The notes under the pieces are model-generated. The model was not told the DNA's origin. It searched no databases and saw only the letters and a list, made by a program, of their open reading frames with translations. Position numbers and translations under genes: made by a program. From Betaproteobacteria bacterium (GTDB lineage Bacteria; Pseudomonadota; Gammaproteobacteria; Burkholderiales; SG8-41), in contig JACQGN010000169.1 of the NCBI GenBank assembly GCA_016199545.1, forward strand, positions 1 to 36,065: a DNA stretch of 36,065 bases. The letters are read 5' to 3'. Below are positions 22,601-24,957 of the stretch, piece by piece; the first letter of the stretch is position 1; each line of letters opens with the position of its first letter.

Positions 22601-23731
22601 TTGTCGGCGACGGTCAACACCCAGGGCCGGGCCGGATTGGTGTTCGATCGGTACGGCGTAAACGACTTCAAGTTCGTCGCCATCGACGCGGTGACCGACC
22701 AAGTGCTGATCGGCCACAGCACGGCGCGCGGCGGATGGGCCATCGATGCGGCCGTTGCTAGGACGATCAACGCAGGGGCCGATTACACGCTCGCGCTCGC
22801 GCTGCGCGGGACAAGCGTGAGTGTGACATTGAACGGACAGATGGCGCTCAGCCATAGCTTCAACGCGCTCACGGTGGACGGCGACTTCGGCGTGTTCGCG
22901 ACCGGCAGCGGCGGATCGTTCGATAACGTGACGGTGAAGACCAACGATCCGGCGTTTGCATCCGGTTCCGGCAGCGGAATGATGGCTACGGGCATCGATC
23001 CCGTACCGGGTGCGGCGGAAACCCTTACGCAGGCGCAGCTCGATGCGATCGTCGCCTCGGCGATCGGCATGTGGACCGACGCGCTGGGCGCGGGCGATCC
23101 GAGACTTGCCGCACTGAGCGATATACAGGTGACGATTGCCGATCTGGCGGGAGGCACGCTCGGCTATACCGATGGAAATCTCGTGACGTTGGATCTGGAT
23201 GCAGCGGGTTACGGCTGGTTCATCGACGTCTCGCCGGTGGACAATGGCGAATTCCGCGTGCGGCTCGATGACAGCGTGCTCACTGCGACACCGAATAGCG
23301 ACGCCTTCGGGCGCATGGATCTTCTGACCGTGGTCATGCACGAAGTGGGACATGTGCTGGGCCTCGATCACGACGATGCCATGAGCTTCACGGTGATGGA
23401 CGATGACCTTGAATCGGGCGTGCGCTACCTGCTCGGGCCCGAGGCGGCGACTCCGCCGGCCGCAAGAACATCGTCGAGGGGCGCTTCCGGCGGCCTGCCG
23501 AGCTTCGATCTCGATGCCGGTGGCGGCGCTTCGAACGCGCGCATCGACTGGGATGCGCCCGTGACCAAGGGTTGGGGTGCGACGCTCTCGCCGTACGCGC
23601 CGCCGAGCGCGACGAAGAGCGCGACGGCGAATTTCACGGACTTCCTGATGAAGATTCTCAAGGGCCGTGGGGAGACGCAGAGCGAGGGGTTCGACCAGAT
23701 GGGCCGCACGCTTCTCGGCAAGGGGCGATGA
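2..23731 (+). CDS. Giant multidomain repeat protein with RTX block and C-terminal metzincin domain (5' partial)
   Basis: The frame is open from base 2, with no start codon that can be trusted, so the gene continues upstream; 7,909 residues are visible before the TGA at 23729. Domain order by position: beta-solenoid repeats (2-7625), GD/IGGL modules (7682-9170), a second solenoid block (9341-10260), a filamentous region with weaker repeats (to about 14050), EF-hand-like loops (14090-14185), Calx-beta-like segments (14740-15755), SW-GF modules (15955-18410), RTX-like repeats (18797-21570), two LamG-like domains (21848-22960) and a metzincin domain (23024-23440). The protein is rich in Gly, Ala, Asp and Thr, and I found no cysteine on reading it through. 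This composition fits an exported adhesin, S-layer or matrix protein. The N-terminal sorting signal is not in view. The product may be processed by its own protease domain or by the M50 protein at 27250. The function is inferred from architecture only. Confidence 0.93.
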   Translation, partial: AGSGTSVGGAVAISVVDNETEASVGTGAALSLSGNLSAIATHHGATTTTADGTATGSTAVGASIALGFVDDSALSTLARGVTAGGAIGLAAHGDGSSITTAKASAAGEASGGTADGQKSSKTSQANTKSGKTKGTTQSASSDSGSVSVGAALAVNVSSSTARASVNDGLTVVAGNPGAGGLSLLASNNMDAKAIADGSAKTTSGGTAVGVAVSINVANMTNEAIVGAGTTVTADSLTLSAIMKNVSSNVKHDFEAKSTSGASGGDVGVAGSFALSVVHTETNAVFGRDRTDQPGSGAASLALDGGAVSMTATNTTKSDVTATAAAAGGGSSTGVGASIALGIQFNNTDAGIEDGLNHTVSGTASSLQAAATANHTFTTAATAGAKGGTAVGGAIAIAYVENVTQAVIGSGGGGLVLTGGTLGAVADYIGSTVTTADAKASGSTAVGLTIGLNIGFADTDAKIARSITGAGAVNVLADGIMVSTVDVSASAGGQSSGGASSDSETSNKTGVAQGKGGGSKAPTQTGSSSVGTANTNSNTQSGQGTGSGGTQVAAAVAVNYLDASTDALIANNVTIGASGAVKVEVTTQVTAKAIADATAFDSNATTGVAAAVGLNISEVDAKARIGNNANVTGSSVSVKSVLPLNAEHSYQVRALAGAASKGTTVGGSIAVNYLDSSSVAEIGNFATVTATGAGGVSVMADNFNEIQNLAGGAALSVSSSAGVGIAVAVNIVNTLETKATIGSDSTINANNGPVKVAADASLVPFTENFDLAGLGSVPLSFTNFAAGVAASSGGSAIGGSASVNVMFIRTTASVGANTAINAGGDIDVTADDVMTLFTAAGGIGLSGGNAGVGIGIDVNVIDRETKATIGASADLITTGGDIEVSADSDDDITSIAVTFGVSTSGSGVSGSIGVLVLLTDTLTTVSDGTSLNRTRLDAGGDVTVRAEGDADVFMLAGGLAYGNSAGIGIASTVFVHTDNVIASIGTFGDVTTGGAIGLNVESTSVDDVLLIAAAGGVTGGSVGVGGSVIVSVMTETTKATVGSSTTVTATDIGSDAPGARVYADSDTDILAVAGAIGAAAGSAGIGAGVNVHTLTKTTEAHIASSANVEAEGNVTVEAVSDEVMKTFSLAAGGGSSIGVGISADVYVFDLTTRAYIGNSAIVRTEGSVLVQARDETEADLIVGGASVGGTGGVSAAVGVVVIDKIVDAYIGTSAHVTGEGHDAVSARTGKFVAGVGSVKSGVSESDLSLSGGAQPDAADLEVGTPAGVGMTDKDADNDGTDDVSDAPGLSAEQTSEAAVNANFRGVAVSASSKDDVESMSFSLAAGGTFGVGVAAAVNVVDVDTTATIGQFAQINQSVTGSANTGQSVLIAAASDFNHVGIGVGAAVGGSAGVAPGVDVSVVEVTTKAQLGASTTVDARDDVAVIATAEESFLIIAAGIAASGAFALGGGVSVITVNDETLASIGDSADVEAGGDVAVLAEDDSTVTIITGGVGIGIGGAGIGASVGIGLFDKTTDAIIGANAIINAKGAGTGYDEILNGDVGGDGSFTRGTAHGVIVQADSTESFTNVSFAGAGGVYAGIAGAIGVTVIDSDTTAQIGDNAQINQGSGNYAVLANGVGPDQGVWVGASNRVELLQLSIGIAGGIAGIAGAISIGSIANDVNATIGTGADVRARSMVEVNALSDKSLDGFTLSGAGGLVGLGASVSVYSLGSTFDAGYEDNEGNSDDAIEGDGTGDGQNTADGEANAQANASSGQVGGSIGEMQGEAAAPDPGTSTKDSRANAGFGLAQGKLTSGSATTSGKLGLLTADPGEPGVIAEVKAGGSIVTAGSVGVAAHETIEADMVSGQLAVGAVGAGAAVSILNLSSNVQARLGGSVTAAGAVNVTANGKRVADMLTIGLQAGFVGVGAAVSVLSDNSVQGAEVLGGASIDDASSVLVKATNTQDLTANTYTLQGGVVALGVNFTRISADDGDASTLDTYATIGNGADIGETQSVGTVTVEATSTIDAYAETVGVAIGLVAGGFNFSFIDVTPQVKASIGNNVEMDTTGLVALRATTDHDANSRLIGASVGAVGVGVSLAKATIGTAVTASIGSGFEASLGGLELLASHNWGTTNRGAHAYAVAAGGGIVSGQGAVPTANANATVSATIGAGGNISANSGNISVTSRLRNFAEADALAVSIGIAGVGASIAHANANGSVTADVDGNITGGNNLDVKAMGDNKARAQADAATGGLIAVTVPIASAVASPTLTARLDGGANIQGALVVEANSEGEAKAETLSITGGLAGIGSMTTEATVSPVLISAIGGGTIVANSVAVRARHNFNTTKEALARTKAAGFTAVGVQVNDAEATAKANLDSYIEGGTKVTAPNGVTISATGQNKATARTDGLNVGILVAVGVTDATAEASGTAKAGIRDSASLPATPAYTIGGLNIDATSQDTASATVITAGGGIVSVADNDAVAKANPVVDAYIGANTSILATGNISVAALARPEADGKTSGTSGGLVDVGAALSDVDVNPMVTASIKSASVIDTTGSVTVKAEALPQSNNVPNYQIILASQTEDTITVTSHGLETGDVVEYDADGNPNTTGGTPISGLSGVIGEIRENDDGSTTTVFVNRTYGVIRIDDNTVAFGNEFAGNVIDTDTEIITFGQAHNFISGDRVKYYKAPGTVTDVSGLNTAATYFVLVVDDLSIKLVDTQDKALNPQNNFKSFTPTNVVDGTDTITLPNVTDLAVGDAVTYDAPDATTFFSRQVDVTIGAPNPDGSANLTDNAAANNIHFVNDNGVSTAHGFVEGEHVVYNVEAISGAVIPIGGLTDGVTYRVHVINSTTIQLKRNDVIAEEVHFVYDDGTQRIVRTDGESWTANGFGVGDSLIVTGVGDNNGTYTITAASGATLTLSAAPDFKATRVNDDMDFIRGAAAGDKDQIKWDDGNWTSEGFVAGMVITVTNAGANNGSYTIDSVSTSTLTLTSSQVVVNATNDPSTVERSAVTKTFDQDVIALAPVKTTVPGNPPNVPDDIHSLINAKNLPIGGLEDGKTYYVRTISGNDITLKDAPAGALVVLTPTSIPAGSGYAAHKLGELAVDISAGSSSDSYQLRIDITGATIIGTQTLLAPGGVSLAVIAPQAGDGVSSTYAKGVSGSFIGVSAHTARVDMNPTVNADISAGQVLAGGDVSIITNAETDAKGYASNGAGAFIAVGEAFVISNQKLTSLASVGGGTIITAGNNFLIDSESRGNATLSTTTKTGGFVGLAEATTNSDMDFETKSTIGANAVILAGDLARLYTTSRVRGDAKANATGVGLGGDGTATARFTTNNSISEVRLGSGAILEANRSVLEAYVQNSNIASDSDGRGGGFYSEGEADSRSTLEANTLVAIESNAELTGWEGVDLIAINRNNTIKTDAYSRSSGLFGHVDSDAFSTADLDARVSGAGGALVTAGPRDPGDSELSQFDYAEEPPGEQRLAFFAQATNTDTSTPNNARVSKRSLAGGGAADGATRILTDEIAFSSNVLILSGRSPELVVKKIVVSPNAEIEEAVNVTVNDTSGGGGANEGTGDTILSAKVIVNDIVNPGPGDVAFVSSTISGSTGTWTFRETLQRIEILNKSDKTIQINDIDVTADRQPLVTLNPFSGSGAANRTLTFDIEADVAPTLIEITNTGAGDIELNGFINNPIGITSIVNTQASVLATQSRPTSLVRSHTLNIDAAMNVGSLANRVVADIVDADGIPESFEFRTAQVSGTSDRIFVGLGAKFYTGQLVRYDAASTVIGGLTDLGYYYVTMAGDGQSLTLSLTEGGPAINLSTSGALTDTHTLTGAETFTVDAGDDIFLDVKALLRQDIVVGYVVNVDRIAAGDDIDVLLRPSVVQMGEGQSGGVRVKYTNNQNQVFHTFFDTPLGQLPVGVSRGVYATGTTEIDSTYDFRGINPANGVRQLAGLISGLDTITGDIKVVAAESDPSDTTINVLGITEVTQTGEAAGEGHITVLTNGYIALTEKTGDMRVESIKSTNSDVLLYSPRMIIDALNDSGTTAVPVVAADVSGVNITMVAGTGLVNPNHADVASQVANPTRNISSPLRGGIGTPTNFLEIDVDIVGNLVLTTGVLQAYDITTTDETDGIFLDEVIGDLHVHTVQTLRDVSLRTTGGSGSILDALDDDAANVIGQTIDLDAHGAGSDIGEFADDLEINSRVGSPADVDDVGLEATDNIYVTETEGNLRLVLAHTYDGDIRLTVRESAILGEDLVLLENGDVLFAEDDAPFADDGSLPGNHDDSPRFVANGQVFAEQGAVLLLVGDNVTLHQNSQILAAEGIQIYGDVSATNGVIDPLANLDVGFGTNMVLRGRIIAGADVTAGSQVGGDPLGSAIATVTAPEHLTEIFGNVDVDTIQFGDPTGAGGTNTQGSPGYVFLGSKTRAYGSQDLDANNADGEDRYIVYYLQDTETQTSPNKTTVAEHTLTLDGVSESDDYKVYTLGSNNPGLGDAGTDFNRNYVINVLDTGLSNDGVDELTIFGFDGALNGLDIDGNKPIDDIFLLRAATELPGETADRPAYVAMVYGQPTTYTDTIEDNEPSNEVARINYDTALNGRLTVEGMGGNDNFYSDDTTVIVSLQGGAGADSFQIGQIFGTKRTDGLEEAPTFGGELLAQDVFPAMVATTRGWLSPGISAPLVAQGGTGNDEFRVYSNQAELRLEGDDNNDLFIVRAFAIAAVANVDWNGDGTIDQDDLPAVSADSNLDGVINFADADTTPDDYTDDVIVLDENGVAMPIIGLGFSVARAPDIRAGGGEDEVQYNVNAPVAVDGGTGFDKLVILGTEFADDFAITDRGIFGAGLNVRYTTIEVVEIDGLEGDDEFFVQSTAFGVAYRVIGGLGSDTINVTGDVTEDIVTRELEGVSGAVDHLVSSTGDRFYDGVVVDGFDYNVATAQEGIVIIDESGGFTAVREGGPVTTDSYTVKLAVQPLAGQFVYVTVSAARSPQEEADGTLINPSPLPNGLGDSIWLSTVDPGDAVTDGDFQHIITINGIPTVINDRAVVLTFTSANWNVAQTVHVYAPDDPRAEGDRVVVVQHSVISDTSGVAPADFPVDYVDLFDAADVRNVEVLVRDNDTPGVYVLEVEPGTTIEDGRSLVIEGDVTTQLTDEVLVQLAKQPDDVVVVRLFLNTFSDEDIEIIDIADPGNLDGRMFKGGDGYWRITFDDTASASAYQWDDQVHVGIKARDDITREDPHTAVISFQRDAVLTLDANYVFPNLRSGLGLLDIEVIDNETAGAVVLESEGNTLLNADGSDTDDYTIRLTKEPLSDVQVAILTDGLADVVSVNGAAVTPAGYAVIGGLRPTQMFEGSLIFENDGGFGKVTRGTGADLGSFVDEGFYVGQQIRIGTGDLNFDGDYYITEVDVLGQFLRVDAAFGVAGPQEVLDTAILSDLANVGTFTGMVEFTKVVEEGVDTYRMTIVGLADDEAGWLAYGFVEGQRIRLDGTNAGDYKIAIIRGENDSKDDTIQFTAENTPVVIDITEEVTTVRTAAFATFTPANYYTQQTIELQADVNYEVPITREGVKVFPVSTHYLSKLRGPLAVEGGPTGADRSLENGLKLPGEADDFLIAIGQQPPESQQIDVLNIFNDTSKEDGNGVMSETTLRGFNMADDLNFAMLYGLSAEDAATFGESLNVPGGISFGKVSFGPGGFGTNATQSTIEVVNLMLGEGNDKLDIVGTLNPAPSVQVTNLFDVTPAGVSGGTIVREGFDWKAQGFLIGQTVKIEGQVGEWTVVAIDDAVTPAGQDPNDNSILVLSGPSMALVADGLHTITAFDKDVLTVDEVVDVVQTTAGGIVTRTSGSWLADGFALGQFVEIEEDFAQKEYEIVELSATMMKLTGGQLAPVAEAPRTINQVGGVATATTEVTIDPTYTGGIVTRDSGSWIDEGYLAGHLVTMVDENGKRDFRIVEISEDGLSLTLEGVPLTGESDAVKTFYVQGIHGGLTVVHGGGNFNLESTGDMNVGSNGDGSVVLTRLDGRDWAKDRYEVGQIIQLEGETYTRTILALQDASIAAPLNSALTWGDGSALLLSAPTNRADQPAGTVLADGDYLESTANALSLHVTEPFKAQASGTMSIATFSTDVDTNNYSTITRNSGDWLIEGFYDGQVVYVSGLAGGFTVSDLTATVMTLQNVALTPQTNVALTVFGFDLTKDSILNSGARVGGDHITISGGAGPDSPLVVYGDTSQDGMWYSGEANNVLGLEFGEKPFDPFPQLPDGENEDDEWVFPLANPYDLAGNDVIDASALFAGAPAGNLPSVGLTIYGGKGNDTIIGSQAGDHLAGGSGDDLIIGQRGTDHIYGDSGVNVNIFTRALTISTIDASPLPTASPDAGTNGTTLEPKKASGLLDAMNAGRDIIHGDGEGSAPGVLGDNDDIIFADHGVIKMFVDDPNLPSLLLQRIQTTSLGLVLEINSAEVQNGNDDVVFGGLDRDVIVGGAGHDMLDGDEQDDLIFGDNVYLTRMAGLDGIIADGNIFDDIANLRFQTLAGTLLYSRTDQPVPAGFDAPNADTSGLLLTDGIARNYRDPDGAPWWAEYDVDYADLHTVEFDRGLAGVGSFGNDYIAGSQGHDEIFGQLGDDVIQGDGGIELAFAATSHAGASRTPGGPSDPVGPLSVVASFEAGTDGEDYIEGGGGNDVIFGGLGQDDIVGGSSSFYSLDNSDVDLETSPLLHRRPDGDDIIFGGAGTNIARNDIGDATITGDGAGNTPTNVITTTATGHADDADTIVGDNGNIIRIVGINGNDVNPTGNLALPNYLAFNYDNYGSVKIIVRGVHHLDYTPGGPDFRPDLFNVADFYDVNGLTSRIDIGGRDEVHGEAGDDTIYLGAGHDIAFGDGQDDDIIGGWGNDWISGGTGQDGILGDDGRIFTSRNTAGVITQFSEPLYAINLLLASDPDPRHPQVIHGNVIDEFVYTPGQVQKAILNPGGALKKTFDITPYNLTPDALGLGDEPLFDANYADDVIFGGLGEDFLHGASGDDAVAGGEALPESYIQLYDGDPNDGGTDVLGLVRTDFTRPWNPGDILHFGADTNPWHVNNHVASRLGEFFLYDEYDARRTILFDAADGSVWKSGSAEGKKQYFLNQVSDEGVLVYGAVTFSPNGTPLTFAYRNTDGNDVIFGDLGNDWMVGGTGRDNIYAGWGNDLSNADDVLTTNGSLNDATDSHPVYEDRVFGGAGLDILIGNTGGDRLIDWVGEWNSYIVPFAPFGIATVSRQVEPQLPEFLYALSASDGADPTRDTDTGINPTRNGEPDGELGLITQRDHGLWQEQTGGPTDPQPGNIPGGPRDVLRTADFNNGSLGSFAIDSGVFEVKGGALSVAAASLGKDAAAVFYLDQYLPIYYEISASIKADKPTAGWKANAYVIFDYFSPTDFKFAGINVSTNKIEMGHRTDSGWVVDVQSTTPVQIKPGVFYNVLVAINGTNVSVLVDNKSYFTYTFAPRVIEGVAYGLNKGFVGVGSDNSRGVFDNVSARVLPPQWTFQYTETFGSGPGQLFDGWSTGTWTASGGRYTGTPWAGEDIAISLVDLGIDGLQAASILDLSATVNTQGRAGLVFDRYGVNDFKFVAIDAVTDQVLIGHSTARGGWAIDAAVARTINAGADYTLALALRGTSVSVTLNGQMALSHSFNALTVDGDFGVFATGSGGSFDNVTVKTNDPAFASGSGSGMMATGIDPVPGAAETLTQAQLDAIVASAIGMWTDALGAGDPRLAALSDIQVTIADLAGGTLGYTDGNLVTLDLDAAGYGWFIDVSPVDNGEFRVRLDDSVLTATPNSDAFGRMDLLTVVMHEVGHVLGLDHDDAMSFTVMDDDLESGVRYLLGPEAATPPAARTSSRGASGGLPSFDLDAGGGASNARIDWDAPVTKGWGATLSPYAPPSATKSATANFTDFLMKILKGRGETQSEGFDQMGRTLLGKGR
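3812..3844 (+). other. Asp-rich calcium-binding loop (thrombospondin type 3-like) in the giant protein
   Basis: The encoded residues DKDADNDGTDD match the D.D.DG..D calcium-loop pattern of thrombospondin type 3 and EF-hand-like loops. The loop sits in a hydrophilic insert of the beta-solenoid. It is a single loop with no clear partner, so calcium binding is only probable. Confidence 0.5.
7682..9170 (+). repeat. Tandem GD..Y / IGGL..G.TYYV modules and two SW..GF modules
   Basis: At least four units carry HG...GD.V.Y, then (I)GGL.dG.TY.V, then an IxL strand: near 7690-7900, 7942-8095, 8345-8500 and 8975-9150. A fifth, related unit lies far downstream at about 11210-11370. Between them, near 8560-8690 and 8770-8900, sit two copies of a second module with the pattern (E/N)W....GF..G..I.V. 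The short beta-rich units look like small adhesin-type domains between the solenoid blocks. Their ligand is unknown. Confidence 0.65.
9341..10260 (+). repeat. Second beta-solenoid block of the giant protein
   Basis: After the GD/IGGL modules the protein returns to solenoid-like units such as ADISAGQVLAGGDVSIITNA, with alternating hydrophobic residues and Asn/Gly turns. The units are fewer and less regular than in the first block. Confidence 0.6.
14090..14185 (+). other. Paired EF-hand/dockerin-like calcium loops in the giant protein
   Basis: DWNGDGTIDQDD (14090-14125) is a near-canonical D.N.DG.I...D calcium loop. A second loop, DSNLDGVINFADAD (14144-14185), follows after a six-residue spacer. 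Two such loops close together are typical of dockerin-like or EF-hand-like pairs. The surrounding sequence is not a complete dockerin as far as I can tell, so a structural calcium site is the safer reading. Confidence 0.65.
14740..15755 (+). other. Calx-beta-like domains in the giant protein
   Basis: Two consecutive segments have the Calx-beta look. One has D.YTVKL...P...V.VTV, then LTFTSANWNVAQTVHVYA with DD...EGDR, and closes with VLVRDNDTPG near 15260. The second closes with IEVIDNETAG near 15730, after which a further D.YTIRLTKEPL strand follows. Calx-beta domains bind calcium and are common in surface adhesins. Domain edges are approximate. Confidence 0.55.
15955..18410 (+). repeat. Repeated SW..(D/E)GF..GQ beta modules
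   Basis: Seven copies of a short module follow TR..GSW..dGF..Gq.V.I......Y.I..ls...L, starting near 15970, 16300, 17130, 17400, 17640, 17925 and 18290. Clear cores are GSWLADGFALGQ, GSWIDEGYLAGH and GDWLIEGFYDGQ. Two further copies occur about 7 kb earlier at 8560-8900. I do not recognise a named domain family for it. Confidence 0.65.
18797..21570 (+). repeat. RTX-like calcium-binding repeat block
   Basis: Clusters of glycine/aspartate nonapeptides of the GG.G.D...G type recur near 18806-18925, 19265-19385, 19680-19770, 19868-19965, 20430-20600, 20870-20950, 21321-21440 and 21494-21570, separated by longer non-repeat segments. Examples are GGKGNDTIIG, GGSGDDLIIG, GGLGEDFLHG and GGAGLDILIG. 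RTX repeats fold into calcium-bound beta-rolls outside the cell and are typical of proteins secreted unfolded by type I systems. Here they are not at the extreme C-terminus, because about 720 residues follow. Confidence 0.85.
21848..22960 (+). other. Two tandem concanavalin/LamG-like domains
   Basis: Two related segments of about 180 residues (21848-22419 and about 22427-22960) share the order: DFNNG or ETFGSG..., a sandwich of hydrophobic strands, F(D)....DFKF..I...T(N/D)....GH, YN.LVAI.GT.VSV..N or YTLALALRGTSVSV..N, and G....FDNV at the end. This is the pattern of a laminin G or concanavalin-like jelly-roll, probably a carbohydrate-binding or structural domain. The second copy is clearly diverged from the first. 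Confidence 0.65.
23024..23440 (+). other. C-terminal metzincin (matrixin-like) metalloprotease domain
   Basis: The zinc motif HEVGHVLGLDH lies at 23339-23371 and fits HExxHxxGxxH, with three histidine ligands and the catalytic glutamate. A methionine in TVMDDDL at 23396 can form the Met-turn. Upstream, AGYGWFIDVSP and GRMDLLTVVMHE match the domain found at the C-terminus of other giant bacterial surface proteins. All catalytic residues appear intact. About 95 residues follow, ending in a basic tail. The likely roles are autoprocessing or degradation of external protein. Confidence 0.85.
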
Positions 23732-23795
23732 TCGATAGTTCGCGAGGGGTGCATAGCCGGCGCTGAGCGGGACAAAGGCGTCGGTTGTGCCGGCG

Positions 23796-23831
23796 GCCGC
23801 CCGACGGGCGGCATCGGCGACGGGGTATAAT
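23796..23831 (+). promoter_or_regulatory. Palindrome and TATAAT -10 box upstream of the SapC gene
   Basis: TATAAT at 23826-23831 is a perfect -10 hexamer. A perfect palindrome, GCCGCCC GAC GGGCGGC (23796-23812), covers the place where the -35 element would sit, and no TTGACA-like hexamer is seen. The palindrome could be an operator or activator site, or the stem of a terminator for the giant gene, though no T-run follows. A leader of about 165 bases would then precede the SapC start; it contains ACGCG A CGCGT (23908-23918) and a CCCGG/CCGGG hairpin (23950-23965). No other gene is seen in 23732-24004. Confidence 0.45.
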
Positions 23832-23990
23832 CGGCGGACGGACAGTCGAGGGGGTGTCGGCATCGCGCGTCTCGAGATCGCCCGTGGACCCACGATCCGC
23901 ACGCCATACGCGACGCGTGTAGCCCGACTTCAACGATGGAATTCGAACGCCCGGATGATGCCGGGTGCGACAGCGATTGAGGCCGCGAAC

Positions 23991-23996
23991 AAGGAG
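23991..23996 (+). promoter_or_regulatory. Strong ribosome binding site for the SapC gene
   Basis: AAGGAG lies eight bases before the ATG at 24005, which fixes the start. An out-of-frame ATG at 24000 is too close to this site. Confidence 0.8.
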
Positions 23997-24004
23997 ATAA
24001 TGGC

Positions 24005-24811
24005 ATGACCACGCAGCTGCTCATCTACGAATCCGCAGTTCCCGTCACCGCGGCGCGGCACGGCAACTGGTCGATCGAGGCTGCTAACGACTTCAGCTTC
24101 AGCAAGCACGTGAACTCGCTGCCGCTGATGGCCGTCGAGTTCCCGAACGCGGCATCCGAGTACGCGATCGTATTCAGCGGCACGAAGGAAGCCGTCATCC
24201 CCGCGGTGATTCTCGGCATGCGCTCCGACGAGAACCTCTACCTCACCGAAGACGGCGGCTGGCAGGCGAAGTACGTGCCTGCATTCGCGCGCCGATATCC
24301 ATTCGTGTTTTCGACGTCGCAGGACGGCAAGACCTTCTCGCTGTGCATCGACGAGTCCTACCCGCGCTTCAACCAGGAGGGTCGCGGCGAGCGGCTCTTC
24401 ACCGACGATCGCAAGCCCACGCCCTACGTCGAACGCGTACTCAAATTCCTCGAGCAGTACCAGATCGAGTTCCGGCGCACGCAGGCGTTCTGCAAGAAGC
24501 TGCTCGAACTCGATCTGCTGGAGCCCATGCGCGCGCAGGCGGATCTCGGCACGGGGGAAAAGCTGTCTCTCACCGGTTTCATGGCGGTTAACCGGGACAA
24601 GATGAAGGCGCTGCCCGCTGAAAAGCTTGCCGAGTTCGCCAAGACTGACGAGCTCGAACTCCTTTACCTGCATCTGCACGCGATGCGCAATTTCCCCGCC
24701 ATGGCGGAGCGTCTCGCCAAGGGCCCTGCGGGCGTGGCGGAAGGGCAGGCCTCGAACCCGCGGGATGAAACGCCGGCGGAAAAAAAGCAGGCCGCGCGCG
24801 CCAGGAAATAG
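24005..24811 (+). CDS. SapC family protein
   Basis: The product is 268 residues with no signal peptide or membrane segment. Recognisable family features are the N-terminal H.N(W)....DF.FSK....LPL...EF.NAA.EY.IVFSG, the central N.YLTEDG.W...Y.P.F.RRYPF.F, and C.DE.......G..LF....P......L.FL..Y. This is the SapC family, first named from the S-layer (sap) locus of Campylobacter fetus, where it sits with a type I export system; its molecular role is not established. It lies 273 bases after the giant gene and 146 bases before the DUF3467 gene, with possible promoters on both sides. Its position beside a giant surface protein fits an S-layer-like link, but SapC genes also occur in unrelated settings. 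The last 40 residues are charged and Ala-rich. Confidence 0.87.
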   Translation: MTTQLLIYESAVPVTAARHGNWSIEAANDFSFSKHVNSLPLMAVEFPNAASEYAIVFSGTKEAVIPAVILGMRSDENLYLTEDGGWQAKYVPAFARRYPFVFSTSQDGKTFSLCIDESYPRFNQEGRGERLFTDDRKPTPYVERVLKFLEQYQIEFRRTQAFCKKLLELDLLEPMRAQADLGTGEKLSLTGFMAVNRDKMKALPAEKLAEFAKTDELELLYLHLHAMRNFPAMAERLAKGPAGVAEGQASNPRDETPAEKKQAARARK

Positions 24812-24860
24812 CGCGCAAGGCACGGCCTCGCGACGGGTGCGGCATCGCCGCTGGGTGGAG

Positions 24861-24866
24861 TAAAAT
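24861..24866 (+). promoter_or_regulatory. Possible -10 box (TAAAAT) of the DUF3467-SecA operon
   Basis: TAAAAT in the 146-base gap after the SapC gene is a good -10 match in GC-rich DNA and lies about 92 bases before the DUF3467 start. No convincing -35 hexamer is seen 16-18 bases upstream. It is the only promoter-like site before the four-gene operon. Confidence 0.35.
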
Positions 24867-24957
24867 CAAGGCCTTACGAGGCGATGCACGCGACGTAATT
24901 GTGCGGTGATTGCCCGACGGGTTCTTTTCAATCAACGAGTGGGAGACGCGCTACACC

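Noticed and set aside
23796-23812. A rho-independent terminator for the giant gene
   Set aside because: The stem is good, but no T-run follows; a promoter lies immediately downstream instead.
24794-24816. A GCGCGC-type hairpin around the SapC stop as a terminator
   Set aside because: The stem is short and partly due to GC repetition, and there is no T-run.
24910-24957. An earlier TTG start for the DUF3467 gene
   Set aside because: It has no good ribosome binding site and adds residues outside the conserved family region.
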